Of a stretch of 64,000 nt of DNA, positions 44,468 to 56,293 are shown piece after piece. The notes beneath the pieces were generated by a model. That model had not been told where the DNA came from. It saw nothing but the letters and a program-made list of their open reading frames with translations, and did no database searches. This DNA comes from Bradyrhizobium sp. CCBAU 53340 (GTDB lineage Bacteria; Pseudomonadota; Alphaproteobacteria; Rhizobiales; Xanthobacteraceae), in assembly GCF_015291645.1 (NCBI RefSeq), contig NZ_CP030056.1, positions 806,001 to 870,000 of the forward strand, in the 5' to 3' direction. Numbering within the stretch: the first letter of the stretch is position 1; every line of letters starts with the position of its first letter. A program made the position numbers and the translations under genes.

Positions 44468-45701
44468 GTCTGAGCGGTCAGGAAGGTCCCGCGGCTGAAA
44501 GAATCCGAACGGCGACCCGAGCAGCCTTCGAGGACCTTGTCACCCAAGCGATCAACGGACAGGTTGCTTTCATGATCATCGCCGGCGATCTCTATGATGG
44601 CGACTGGCGCGATTTTCAGACCGGGCTCCTTTTCGTCCGGCAGATGGGGCGCCTGCGCGCGGCGAACATCCCGGCTTTCGTTCTTCACGGCAATCACGAC
44701 GTTGAAAGTCAGATCACTAAACGGTTGCCACTCCAGGACAACGTGCAGGTGTTCAGCTATCGCAAATCCCAGACCTTCAAACTCGACGATCCTCGCGTTG
44801 CGATCCACAGTCAGAGCTTCCGTATGCAGGCGACGACGGATAACGCGGCGGCGGCTTATCCACCGCCCGTGAAGGGGTATTTCAACATCGGTGTTCTACA
44901 CACCGCCCGTGGAGGACCGAAAGGCCCCCATGAGAATTACGCACCGGGTACGCTCGATGAACTGGTAAACAAGGGCTACGACTACTGGGCTCTTGCACAC
45001 GTGCATCAGGGCGGCGTGCTGCACGAGCAGCCGCACGTCTCTGCGGCAACCTGCAAGGCCGCCATATCCGCGAAGCCGGCGCAAAGTCGGCGCAGTTGAT
45101 CACGGTGAGGGACGGCGCGCTGCAAGGCATTGAGCCATTGCATACCGACGTCGTGCGATGGATATATCTCGACGTGCCGGTTGGCGAACGCGCACGATTT
45201 GGGGACGTCATCGATCAAATCAAGAGCATCATCGGCGAGGCCACCAGAAACGCAGAGGGCCGGTTGCTGGCCTGCCGCATCCAGCTGAGCGGCGCGACCG
45301 CTCTCCATGGCGAGTTGCTGGCCTCCGGGCTGCAATTGCTGGCGGAAGCGCGCGCCGCAGCCCTCGCGCTCGGTGAAGAGGTCGCCTGGATCGAACGCGT
45401 TATCAATGTGACCAGATCGGCATCGGCGGTCTGCATTCTGTCGGATGGGAGCGCGATCAACGATCTCCCTGTCCTGCTGGCTCATGCTGCGGACGACGCT
45501 GACTTGCAGGCGGAGATCGCGAGCGATCTGGGCGATCTCGTCCGCAGGCTTCCGCATGATGCCGCGCTGGATATCGACGATCCGCTTCTGGAGGCGGCGA
45601 TCAACAAAGACTTTGGCGCGGTGATTGAGCAGGCAGGCGCATATCTGAGCGCGCGCTTGGCTGCGAGAGAGGCGGTGATCCATGCGTGTCCGTTCCCTTG
45701 A
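44468..45701 (+). pseudogene. SbcD/Mre11-like metallophosphoesterase, N-terminus deleted and frameshifted
   Basis: Nuclease subunit of an SbcCD/YhaO-YhaN-type DNA-end processing complex. Homology starts abruptly (LSGQEGPAAERIRTATRAAF) about 30-40 residues inside the usual protein, so the first metal-binding Asp-His motif is missing. Seen: FMIIAGDLYDGDW (metal Asp), FVLHGNHDVESQITKRLPLQ (Asn-His), FNIGVLHTARGG and YDYWALAHVHQGGVL (His-x-His). A frameshift near 45060 leads into GALQGIEPLHTDVVRWIYLD and the C-terminal domain to 45701. The 3' end overlaps sbcC-like start by 20 bp. Inactive. Confidence 0.88.
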
Positions 45702-48700
45702 CCTGATCCGGTACGGACACTTCACCGAAGCCTCGCTTCATATTCCGTCTGAAGGGCCCGATTTTCATATCGTGTATGGCGAGAACGAGGCCGGCAAGTC
45801 GACGACGATGTCGGCGATTGAAGAGCTGCTGTTCGGGATTCCGGGTCAGTCTGCAAGAAACGTTCTTCATGAGAACGCGGCGTTGCGCATCGGCGCGACG
45901 TTGGAACGTGAGGGAACGGAGCTATCGATCCGGCGGCGCAAGGGCAACAAGGACACGCTGCTCGGCCTTGACGAGCTGCCTCTTCCTGCGGGCGACGGGC
46001 TGCTTGGACCGTTGGTCGGCGGGATAGATCGCGCATTCTTCTGCCGGATGTTCTGTCTCGCCCATGAGCGCCTGCGCGATGGCGGCCGGGACATCATCCA
46101 GGCCAAGGACGATGTCGGCGCGACCTTGTTCGCCGCGGGGGCGGGCGTCTCCGGTCTTCGCGATCGACTGGCGGCGATGCAGGAAGAAGCGGACGGGCTG
46201 TGGGGCAGCCGCAGGGCGGGGCACCGGAAATATTACCAGGCGGAGGAACGTCTCAAAGAGGCCGAAGCGACGTTGCGCCAACACACGGTCACCGCGACCA
46301 AATGGCAGGAGCTGAAATCCGCCTATGAAGAGGCGCGCGACGCTGTGTCCAGATCGAGAAAGAGATCGAAGAGCAAGTCGCCGAGCTCGCCAAAATCGTG
46401 CGCGTCCGGCGCGTTTATCGCAACGTACGGCGTCTCGGCGAAATCGAATACGAGATAACGGCCCTCGGCGTCGTTGCCGATCTGCCCGCTGATGCCGCGA
46501 AGCAATTCGACAAGGCGTCGGCCGATAACGCCGCCGCGGAGGCGCGCATCACAGCCTTTCAGAAACAGATAGCAACGTTCAGCGCTGAGCGCGCCGCGAT
46601 CGCGATAGACGATAACGTTCTGCTCCATGAGGCGGAGATCGAACGCCTGTCCAAGCTCAGAATCCAGCTCGCTTCGGGAAGAGCTGATTGCCAAAGCGGC
46701 GGGCGGAGCTCGCAGCGGCGGAAGACGCTCTCAAGTGGGCCGCGTCCGAACTGGCTTGGACGGGTGAGACCGCCGAGCTGGTTGATAGAATCCCGCCGCG
46801 TGCCAAAGCTTCGGCCGTGCAAGGCTTGCTGACCTCTCGCGGCGGCCGCTTTGCGGCCGTCGAGAATGCCCAGAAGACCCTTGAAGACGCGGGCGAAAAG
46901 CTGGCCAATCTCCAGGCTCGCATTGAGGCGATCGGGACCCCCCAGGATCTGTCGGGCTTGGCGGGCGTGGTCAAATCCACTTCCGCCTTGGGCGATCTTG
47001 ACGCTCCTCTCCTGGCTACCCAGCGAGAGTATCGGGACGCGGATGAACTATGTCGGCAGCAAATGGCGATGATGAATCCCGCGGTCGTTGACGAGACGAG
47101 TTTGCGCGCCATGAAAATCCTGGTCGAAGCCGCAGTGAAGGCACATCGCGACGCGGTGCGCGATCTTGAAGGCCGTACTCAAAGCCAGCAAGCGGCTATC
47201 CGCGATCCGACTCGGGCTGTCGAGAACAATCGAAAGTCCTACGCGCGGTTGGTATCCGATGAAAAGATCGTGTCGGCCGAGGATTTGACGAAGCTGCGGG
47301 AACGCCGGGACGCAGGATGGCCTATCATCAGGCGTCGGCATGTCGACAATATCGCAGTGCCGGAATCGGAAGAGCGCGCCTTCGCAGATGGCGACGCGCT
47401 GCTCCACGCCTATGAAACGGCTGTCGGCCATGCCGATGCGGCGGCGGATCAGCGGTTTCAGAACGCAGAGTCGACGGCTGCGGCCATGGTGCTGGCTCGG
47501 CAGATCGCCGACCAGCAAGACGCTCTCGACTCCAACAAGCAAGAACTTGCCTCGTTAGCTGCAGAGCGGAGCGCCTTGGCCATGCCTGGGCCGGCATGTG
47601 GAACGGTGTCACGGATGGCCCGTTGCCCCCTGACGAGATGCTCGACTGGCTCGACGCGAGGGCCGATCTGCTGGATCAGATCGCCAAGCGCGACGGCGCA
47701 GCTCGCTCGGCAACGTCGCTGCAACACGAAATCGCAGAAGCCAAGCGACAGCTAGTGGGCTTGCTGCAGGATACGGCGATTGCGGCCTCGGCAGGCAGCC
47801 TGCCCCTGAACGGCATTTTGGCGACGGCGGAAGTGCGCATCCGCACGGAAGAGGCGAATGCGCAAAAGCGGACCGAGCTTGCGCTCGATGAGCGGAAGCT
47901 CAAGGCCGACGTCGAGCGCAAGCGCGGTGTGGTCGAGGGCGCCGAGAAAGAACGCGCCGCCTGGAATGCGCAGTGGAAGGACGCCTTGGCGGCGCTCAGT
48001 CTTTCGGCTGAAGGTCCCATTGAGACCATTCAGGAGCAAATCGACGCGATCGACCAGATGCGCGAGACGTCAGTTAAGATTGCGGACTTGCAGCACGAGC
48101 GAATCGGAAAGATCGAGCGCGACATCAAGGCGTTTGCAACGGAGGTCGAAAGGCTCGTTGCATCGGTGTCGGTGCAGCTGGCGGGTGAGGACGCAGACGA
48201 GGCCGCCCTCAAGCTTCATGCACGATTGAATGCGTCGAAGCAGGCGCGTGACTCACTTAACGAGAAGAGTGAAGCGGTTGAAAATCTTCAGAAGAAGCTG
48301 GACGACTGCGACAGGTCGAGAAATGACGCGCGGGTCATTATGACAGGGCTCCAACGGGCGGCCGGCGCTGGAACGATCGACGCGTTGCGCGAAGCTATTC
48401 AGCGGTCTGACCAACAACGCGCGCTCAAGGATGAACGGGCGCGGTTGCGCGACGCTCGAAGCCGATGGTGACGGTCTTGGCCTAGTGGTTCTCGCCGAGG
48501 AGTGCCACAGCAACGATCCCGACCAGGCTGCGGCGCGGGAACAGACTTTGAAGAAATCGCTCGAAGAGGTCCGGGAGCGGCAACTGACCAATATCCAGCA
48601 CAGTAAAGATACCGAGCGCGTATTCGAGGCCGTCGGCGGCGACGCTGCCGCGCAATATGCGCGCGTTCGTTCGGCGTCGGTGATCCTCAGATGGGCGATC

Positions 48701-49162
48701 GAGCGGTTCCGGCGTGAAAAGCAGGCGCCGCTGCTCAAGCGAGCCGGGGAATTGTTCTCGATCCTGACCGCCGGTTCCTTCGAACGGCTTACGCTCGCAT
48801 ACGATGAGAAGGATGTTCCGCACCTAGCGGGTCTGCGCGGGGATGGAGGCGCCGTCCCAGTATCAGGACTGAGCGAAGGCGCGGCCGATCAGTTGTTGAT
48901 GGCCTTACGCATCGCTGCCGTAGAAGAGTATCTTACGCATTCCGCGCCAGCGCCATTTATCGCCGATGATCTTTTCATCAATTATGACGATGCGCGGGCT
49001 GCGGCTGGTTTCAAAGTCCTGCAACAGCTGGCGGAAAAGACGCAAGTGCTCTTCTTCACTCATCATCAGCATCTGGTCGGCGTTGCCCGCACAGCTTTCG
49101 ACGGGCATGTGGCGACCGCGGTTCTCGAACCCCGCGGGGTTCCGATAAAGAACGTGGCCTGA
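45682..49162 (+). pseudogene. SbcC/Rad50-like (YhaN-type) ATPase with four frameshifts
   Basis: Restored length ~1155 aa; partner of the SbcD-like nuclease. Seen: MRVRSLDLIRYGHFTEASLH, Walker A YGENEAGKSTTMSAIEELLF, then long coiled-coil segments (KAAVEAHRDAVRDLEGRTQS-type, IQEQIDAIDQMRETSVKIAD), and the C-terminal ATPase half with signature VSGLSEGAADQLLMALRIAA, Walker B PFIADDLFINYDDARAAAGF and H-loop QVLFFTHHQHLVG. Frame changes near 46350, 46680, 47585 and 48460. No zinc-hook CxxC was noted. Four independent lesions mean long-standing loss of function. Confidence 0.88.
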
Positions 49163-49514
49163 CGGGTAGACGGCATCAGCGCGAGGGATCGAAGCCGGAC
49201 GGCGGGTGGGCTCGTTCACGAGCCCGGCCGGTGAGCCAGCACGCGGAGCGCGCTGCCGAGGCTATTCCTCAAGCCGCCATCGGCTATGCAGGGGCCTTGC
49301 CGATGGTAATCGCATCGCCGACAAAGCACCGCAGCGGCGTTGATCTTCTTTAGGATCTCGATGGGCGAGGTTGAAATTGGATGAGATTGCGGGCGACTTC
49401 AATTTCGGGAACTGCAAAGACTGGCCGATAGCAGTGAGGCGACTATCTGCACTCTCTGTTAGAAAACGGGCGTTCGGTGTACCTGCGAACGATCCGAACG
49501 ACTCCGTCGCCTGA
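49163..49514. other. Gap between convergent genes, with a hairpin
   Basis: No gene. GGGCTCG-TTCA-CGAGCCC at 49208-49225 is a perfect 7-bp stem that could end transcription of the sbcC-like gene; no T-run follows. Confidence 0.45.
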
Positions 49515-52500
49515 TCACGCGCAATCATACAGCACGCCAACGACTCCTCGCGCAGTGACCAAGGTCGGTATCACGCCGAAGATATCGGTCGCCTCGGTCG
49601 CGAGGACAATCGACGAACCGAGGCCGCCGATCGTCTCGAATTGGCGGAGGTGAGCCAACTTACCGGGCAGACGGGCACCGACCCGCTTGAGAATGCTCGT
49701 ACCATCATCGAGCGTTACTGCGACAAGTGTGTTCTCCCATCGATCGAGATAGCCAATTGTTAGCTCGGCGCCGCCCAAAATGATCTGACCGGGAAGCGCG
49801 AGTGGAACGGCGCTGTCCTCTCTGACGCGGTAAGCGACGACGACGTGCGCAAGCTCCGGCACCATATCGACAGGCGTTGCCTCGCCACTTCCAGGCGGCG
49901 GCGGCATATCGGTGAAGATTGCGCCGACAATGCGGTGCACGCGCAGCTTGCTCTCGTCGAACGTCAGTGTCGGGCGCGAGGTCCGCGGGTCGGGCATCTG
50001 CGCAGCTAGCGAGACACCGATTGCGCCACGTGACGTCACCAGCCGTCGTGCCAGCACTCGATTGCGATACTGAGCAATCACAAGATGTTGGTCGCGGCCA
50101 GGATAAGGTTCAACCTCGACGATCGCGACCGCGCCGCCGGGGATAGCAAAGCCCAACGTGTCGCCGCGGACGTAGAAGAGCGCTTTGCCCTCGAACCATT
50201 CGCCACTAAGCCGTTCGACAGCAACATCTTGCGTCCCGCCCACGGGCAATTCGCCGACGAACGCGGCGATTTCTGGGCAGAGCGGAACGGAAAAGGTGGG
50301 GCGGATGATCGGCCGCAAGGGCGCGACGTCCGTTCTGCTCTCGGAAGGCGCGAGTGGCTCGCGCCACCGGTACAAGCGAAATTGTTCGTGGACCTTTTCG
50401 ATGCTGGTCCGCAGCCGCGCGAAGTCGGCTTCGACAGCCTTTACGTCCATGTAGCTGATCGACGCCTTGTCGTGGTGCGACGTGTTGAGGACACGCCGCG
50501 GCTCCGCCCCTTCGGCGAGGGCGGTATCCTCCGCGAACCGCTTGACGACCGGATTGGCAAACAGTTCGCCTGTCCCGATCGAGACGAGCCCGCGCAGCTT
50601 GTCCATCAGAGGGATGAGCGTCAGCGGCTTCGTCGATGTGGCATACGCGGGATGAGCAACATCATCGAATAGATCACCGAGCCGCGATTCGAGGAAGACG
50701 CGCAGGCCGCATAGTTCTGTGCGTCAGAAGCGGAATCGGAGTTCATATGAAACGCGTGGCGCCCGCGATCGATCTCCTCGATCGCTGGCGAGACGATGAG
50801 AGTCGGCCGCACCGCGTTCACCGGGTGGACAGATAGATGCTCAACGCGGTCGGCGGCACGATTCTCGGCAACGAGCGAGCGGGCGAACTTGCGATCGTGG
50901 GTGGTCACTAGAAGCTGAGCGCCCGCCTCGGCGAGCCCAGCCAAACCTCGCGCGAGGCGCTCGCGATTGTCGTTGTCGAGCATTCTGCGGGTCGTCGAGC
51001 ACCAGCAATGACAGACCGCCGCGGGTTGTGAGGACGTGCTCGCGGAAGGCGAGAAAGAAGCCGAGCAGCGCGCCGCGCAGCGCAGAAGCGTTGGAGACAT
51101 GCTGGGCAGGTGCGGTCACGCCCTCGCGGCCGACCTTGAGCTCAAGTACGCCCCGTGCGTCCATACCAGTTCCGGTAAGGTCGGGAGCAAAGCCGGTCGC
51201 GTTGCGGTAGATCGCGCGCCGCCAGTGCTCCGACCGGTTGTGCAGCTTCGCCCGTAGCGCCTCAACCTGAGACTGGGCGAGCTCGGCGAGTGGCACAAGC
51301 AGATCAAGCGCGGATACGGCCCTGCAGCAGGCGTCCATACGCGCCTGCTTCGATGCATGTTCCACGCGGGCGGCTTCTATCCGGCGAACATATTCGATCG
51401 CGGTATTAAGCGGCGCGACGCCCTCAACGATCGCGAGCAGCGATGACAATCGGCGGCCGATCGCCCGGCTCGCGTCGGCGGCACCGTCCTGGCCGCGCCG
51501 AACGGCTGGAGGAAACTCTTCAGTGCTGCGGCGTTGGCTCCGCGCCATTCGGCGAACGCCAACGCACGCACAGTGCGGTCGACTATCCGCTGCAACGCCG
51601 TCGTTCCAGTCACCAATACGGCAGGCAGCACACGAGTGTCCGGTTCTTCGAAGGCAGGCAAAGTCGCGAGGCGCTCATCCACGAGCGCCGAAGCATCGGC
51701 GCGAAGCGCCGATAGCGCACCGCGGAACGATTCCGTCCCGAACAGTTCGTCAATCAATCCAGCTCTCAATAAGTCGATGGGTGACCCTGGCAAGTCGCCG
51801 CGGGTTTCCTTCGCGAGGGTAGGCGGAAGATCTTGGAGGAGGCGACTGCACCAGTGCGACGACATTCGGCGACGGTGCGCGCGATAACCTCGCGGTCTCG
51901 CGTGGCTTCCGCTAGGTGGTCGCTGACCGTATTACCAGTAACCGGATCGCATTCCCCGTGGAGCGGGCCGACGCAAACCGGGCACATGCCGTCATCGGCA
52001 TGGCCATGCTCGTGCATCCAGGCGGAAAGCCTAGCGTACAGCTGCGCCCGCCGCGCGCGGTCGGGGCTCGCAGCAAGCGCGGCCAGCGTCGCCGCCTCGG
52101 CATCGATCTGCGCCAACAGTCTGGCGACCACCGCGATCTCGTCGGCGCTCGCCGACAGGGCCGAGAGCCGCGCGATGGAGGGCAACTCGCTGAGATGCTT
52201 CGATAGCTGTTCGATGGCTGGCCGAATGCTCGCCTCGAGGTCGTCGCGGGCCTTCTTGTCCTCGGGGTTGAATTGTTCGCCCAATACTTCGCGCGCCTTG
52301 GCCAGTGCCGTCGCCTTCAGGGCCGCGAAATGCTCATTGATCTTCTGGATTCCGCCTTTGGAATCCTCAGCATCGACCGCAGGTGCATCTCCTTCGAATG
52401 CGATGGCGGGAAATTCCGCGACGGCGCCGGCGAGGTCGTCGGCAGCCTGCTGGTAGCGTTCTACGACTGATGCGTTGGGCTTCGAGTTCCTTGGTCGTGC

Positions 52501-53413
52501 GCTTGGCAATCCGCTCGGACGCTTTACCGGCATGCTTGGCGAGATCGACGAGGTCAGCGAGGCCGGTCAGGCGGGCGACTGCCTCGCCGAGTTGCGACGT
52601 AGAGCCGACCGCCAGAAACGGCAGCAGCGCGGGCATGGTCGTCGCAATGCGCGAGGCAATTGGGTCGATGCCGATTGCGTCGAGATCGGGCGGTGTCTCG
52701 GTGATCTTGCCGCGCGGGGTGCGGCCCTCCTGGTGGCGGAGGGGTGGCAGCGGGTCACCGTGGGCGTCGACGAAGGTTAGCTCGACCCAACTGTCGGCTG
52801 GAATCGCCTCGCCGTCCGCAGGCAGATCGCTAGCTTTGTGTGGCATAGGCGTGATTGCCGACATCGGGTGCGTCGTTACCGTGTCGTCGTTGCGCGCGGC
52901 CTCGCAAACGAACTCGGTCGGTCCCTCCTCGGGTGGGCGCTGGGAGCGGATGAGGTGACCGGTCAAACACCAGACGATGGCGTTGGCGATGGACGTCTTG
53001 CCCGAACCATCGGCGCCCTAGGTGACAGTCTTGCCAGATTCGAAGACGAACGTGTCGGGAGGCGCGGTGGAACGACCGTAAACGTGCAGCCCAGCAAACC
53101 GGTGTGCGACGACCTTTACCAGCCGCAACACTTTGACAGTGCGAGCTTGACCATCATCAGCCGCGGTCTCCAGCGTCGGCGGCTCCGTCCCAATGACGTT
53201 GATGATTGCCTCGACGTCGCCTGCGGAAAGATTACCGGCCCACTTGCCCCGATTGCGGCGATACCAATCCAACACCGCGCGGGCATCGTCTGAGTCTATC
53301 GAAAGATGGTCGCCCGCGGCGACAGCGACGGCTCGCCCGCCGATCAAATCGGCGAGCAGTGTGTCGGTAGTAAGCAGATGAATGTCACGCGGTGCCGGTG
53401 AGTCTTCGTTCAC
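49515..53413 (-). pseudogene. Giant SMC/Rad50-like ATPase with CxxC hook and C-terminal LexA/S24-like domain, decayed
   Basis: Restored length ~1300 aa, GTG at 53413 with AAGGGGG upstream. After ~130 residues a Walker A follows (GADGSGKTSIANAIVWCLTG), immediately preceded by a TAG (53019-53021). Then a helical arm (LARLTGLADLVDLAKHAGKA-type), a CPVC motif (DGMCPVCVGPLHGE, near 51980) resembling the Rad50 zinc hook, the returning arm, Walker B LSLLVLDDPQ and H-loop QLLVTTHDRKFA. The C-terminal ~240 residues (WFEGKALFYVRGDTLGFAIP, LVIAQYRNRVLARRLV, LRVHRIVGAIFTDMPPPP) look like a LexA/S24 peptidase fold, with Thr-Leu in place of the catalytic Ser-Met and Arg in place of Lys. Frameshifts near 52470, 51830, 51500, 50985 and 50690. 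Likely DNA-sensing defence ATPase; family not identified. Confidence 0.78.
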
Positions 53414-53529
53414 GTTTGCCCCCTTTGCCGGCACTTACCCTGTGAACGCTTATCAGTCCAGCGAATTGAAGGTCCGGCAGCGGCGATGTTCCTTGCGGAT
53501 CCAAATTCAGGACCGGCAACTTGAGTACA

Positions 53530-53990
53530 AGGCTGACCGCGCGCGGCTTGAGGCCAACAAGATCGCTGATGCTCGCCAAGTCGTTTCGGACGACCTCCGT
53601 TGCTTGATCAAGCTCGCGGAAATAGCGGGCAATGTTGAAGGCGAAGGAATCGTAGTTGTCAATGATGGCAATCAAAGTGCACCAGCTGCTTCAGCACGAA
53701 ATGCATCAAAGATCCGCTGAGCCTTGGCGAGCGTCTCCTCGATTCGGCCTCTGGGTCCGACAGCACCGTTATTCCACCGCCGGCATGAAATACGGCCAGG
53801 TCGTCGTCGATCGTGACAGTGCGGATCGCAATGTTCGTGTCCATGTGCCCGTTGAAGCCGATCGCCCCGCAATATACCTCTCGCGCCACGCGCTCGATTT
53901 CCGCAATAATTTCCATCGAGCGCACCTTCGGTGCCCCGGTGATGGAGCCGCCGACGGCGCATCCACACGACAATACATCATTGCGCGATC
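53530..53990 (-). pseudogene. Scrap of pabB-pabA (aminodeoxychorismate/anthranilate synthase)
   Basis: The C-terminal end of a chorismate-using component I (GGSITGAPKVRSMEIIAEIE then VYCGAIGFNGHMDTNIAIRT, with the end LAKAQRIFDAFRAEA in another frame) is followed by the first ~46 residues of component II amidotransferase (MIAIIDNYDSFAFNIARYFR then ELDQATEVVRNDLASISDLV). The arrangement (component I end joined to component II start) is that of an operon. Both borders are abrupt: the left abuts the SMC-like gene start, the right an unrelated frame. Not functional; folate or tryptophan precursor genes are surely elsewhere. Confidence 0.8.
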
Positions 53991-54115
53991 GATCAGCATC
54001 ACGCGGCCCTACTGCGCAGGGCGGTATCACTACCGGGGGTTGACACGCAAAGATTTGTTGCACCACTATGGCCAACCGATACTAGGATGCAGACCAATCG
54101 AGCGCGGACGCGAAC

Positions 54116-54457
54116 TTGACGATCGAAACAGCCACAATCCCCATCGTCCGGACACCGAAAACCAACGGCATCGTCCCCCTCGATCTCGTCGAAGCGATGT
54201 CAGTGGTCGCCGCCTCTCGCGCCACCCTCGCGATCATCAAAGCCTACGAAGCGGCCGGCGTGACCGGCAATGTCATGGTTCCGCTCGTCACAGACTGTCC
54301 AGTTGATCCCGCCACACTCGGCCGGGCAATACGGCGGGTCTGGAAAGCCGCATTGGAGGATGTTGGAAACGGAGGCTCCGTACGGGTCGAACTCCGACCT
54401 AGAGCGGTTCACAGATTTATTGAATCGGAAGGGATCCCGGATCTGGGGCGAATATGA
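54116..54457 (+). CDS. Hypothetical protein, probably truncated
   Basis: 113 aa, TTG start (MTIETATIPIVRTPKTNGIV). I do not recognise the family. The middle (LVEAMSVVAASRATLAIIKA then YEAAGVTGNVMVPLVTDCPV) looks like real protein; from about residue 85 on it reads into the flank of the IS630 element and is probably artificial. It lies between the pabBA scrap and IS630. Confidence 0.35.
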   Translation: MTIETATIPIVRTPKTNGIVPLDLVEAMSVVAASRATLAIIKAYEAAGVTGNVMVPLVTDCPVDPATLGRAIRRVWKAALEDVGNGGSVRVELRPRAVHRFIESEGIPDLGRI

Positions 54458-54492
54458 TTCAAGATGCTGGCTGGGCTGGAGGCCAGCATCTG

Positions 54493-54943
54493 ATGGTCCG
54501 ACCAATTTCCAACGATTTGCGTAAGCGCGCGGTATCCGCTGTTGCCAAGGGTGAGAGCTGCCGATCTGTGGCGGAACGGTTTGGCGTTGCGGTCTCGTCA
54601 GTCGTGAAGTGGTCTCAGCGTTATCGAGCGACCGGCTCGGTAGCCCCCGGCAAGATGGGTGGTCACCGCAAGCCTGTGCTTGATCCGCACCGGGCCTTCA
54701 TCGTCGAGCGGATCACCGAGACGCCGCACCTGACGCTGCATGGTCTGAAGGCAGAGCTGGCAGCCCGTGGGGTCAAGGTCTCACACAACGCAGTCTGGCT
54801 GTTCCTGCGCCGGGAGGGGCTGCGGTTCAAAAGAACACTGTTCGCCCTCGAACAGGCTCGCGCCGACGTCTCTCGTAGGCGCCTGCGTTGGCGATCTTGG
54901 CAGGCCGGGCTCGATCCGGGCCGGCTCGTCTTCATCGATGAGA
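54493..54943 (+). mobile_element. IS630-family transposase, 5' half
   Basis: MVRPISNDLRKRAVSAVAKG then SCRSVAERFGVAVSSVVKWS is the paired-type HTH; RVKVSHNAVWLFLRREGLRF-type and RLVFIDES with the first catalytic Asp follow. After GATGAGA the sequence changes to a group II intron. The other half lies at 56294-56663. About 45 codons of the middle are missing from both. Confidence 0.88.
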
Positions 54944-56293
54944 GTGTGCTGCAGACAGCGGAAGGAGTTCAAATGAACTAAGACCGATGGTGAAGCTGCG
55001 AGAAAGATGGGGGCGGGCCCCCGAGATCAGCTTTCAGGGGCGGGTCTCAAACCAATCCGAGCTGCTGCGGTAAAGAGCTGTGGTGGTGAGCGTCGGATCA
55101 GAAGTTCGGAATATACCGAGCAGGTGAGTGTCCGAAAGACGAACGAAAGTGAACCCTCCTGAGACGCGTCGTTATTAATTCAAGTGTCGTCAAAACCAGG
55201 ACCGTCTCGTCAACCTGGGACACGTCCGCCAGATGCCTGACGACTGGGCGGGCGGCGACCGGCGTAGAGGGGGCGTGAGTCGGACACAGGCTTTCGCGTG
55301 GAACTGCAGGAACCAGGCTCTTGATGCCAAGGGAGAAGCGCAAGCGGTGCCAACCGCGAGGCGGGAGTACCGATGCAAGAGACTGGGGCGGACCGATCCG
55401 TAGGAGCGTTGAGGGCCCTGTAATGGGGACGGAGCAAAGGGATCGGGTCAGGTAGTCGTACTCTTGGACCAACTGGAAACAGGATGACTTCGAACAGTGC
55501 GATAAACAAGCCGTTCTCGATTGAGAAGCGGCGAGTGTACGAAGCGTACAAGGCGGTCAAATCCAATCGCGGAGCGGCTGGAGTGGACGGACAGACCTTC
55601 GAGATGTTCGAGAAAGACCTTGCAGGGAATCTCTACAAGATCTGGAATCGGATGTCGTCGGGGGTGTACTTTCCACCTCCGGTGCTCGCCGTCTCCATTC
55701 CAAAGAAGACCTGCGGCGAAAGGACTTTAGGTGTGCCCACTATCAGCGATCGGATGGTGGTCAAACGGATGATTGAGCCGGAACTGGAATCCATCTTCCT
55801 GCCGGACTCTTACGGTCACAGGCCAGGAAAATCGGCTCTGGACGCCGTGGGCGTCACGCGTCAGCGGTGCTGGAAATATGATTGGGTCCTGGAGTTCGAC
55901 ATCAAAGGACTGTTTGACAATCTCCCGCATGATCTTCTTGCTGAAGGCGGTCCGGAGACACGTGAAATGCAAATGGGCGCTGCTCTACATCGAAAGATGG
56001 CTGACGGCATCAAGGGAAAAGGACGGGAAGCTCGTTGAGCGGATCCGCGGAACCCTCAAGGGGCGTGATCAGCCCAATACTGGCCAATCTGTTCCTGCAT
56101 TATACGTTTGATCTCTGGATGGCGCGGACACATCCCGACCTTCCTTGGTGTCGGTATGCCGATGACGGACTGGTGCACTGCCGGACCGAGCAAGAAGCAG
56201 AAGCCATTAAGGCGGAGCTTCAAGCGAGGCTGGAAGTGTGCGGACTTCAGATGCATCCGACGAAGACGCAGATCGTTTACTGCAAGGACAACT
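54944..56293 (+). mobile_element. Group II intron, 3'-truncated, inside IS630
   Basis: Starts with GTGTG (54944-54948), matching the GUGYG 5' end of group II introns, directly after IS630 coding sequence. About 540 bp of structured non-coding DNA (ribozyme domains I-III) precede an intron-encoded reverse transcriptase. Right side ends in the RT gene near 56293; maturase end and ribozyme domains V/VI are missing, so splicing is impossible. Junction bases GACAACTCACGG fit both RT and IS630, suggesting a microhomology deletion. Confidence 0.8.
55484..56293 (+). pseudogene. Group II intron reverse transcriptase, truncated and frameshifted
   Basis: LtrA-like RT: RRVYEAYKAVKSNRGAAGVD (RT0/1), SSGVYFPPPVLAVSIPKKTC then ERTLGVPTISDRMVVKRMIE (RT2), LEFDIKGLFDNLPHDLL (RT3, catalytic Asp), and, after shifts near 55945 and 56060, RGVISPILANLFLHYTFDLW (RT4) and WCRYADDGLVHCRTEQEAEA with the YADD active site (RT5). 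Ends at IVYCKDNSR; thumb, maturase and endonuclease parts are missing. Confidence 0.88.

Noticed and set aside
49515..53413. Programmed frameshifting in the SMC-like gene
   Set aside because: Five shifts and a stop before Walker A cannot be explained by recoding; no slippery sequences with structures were seen at the breakpoints.
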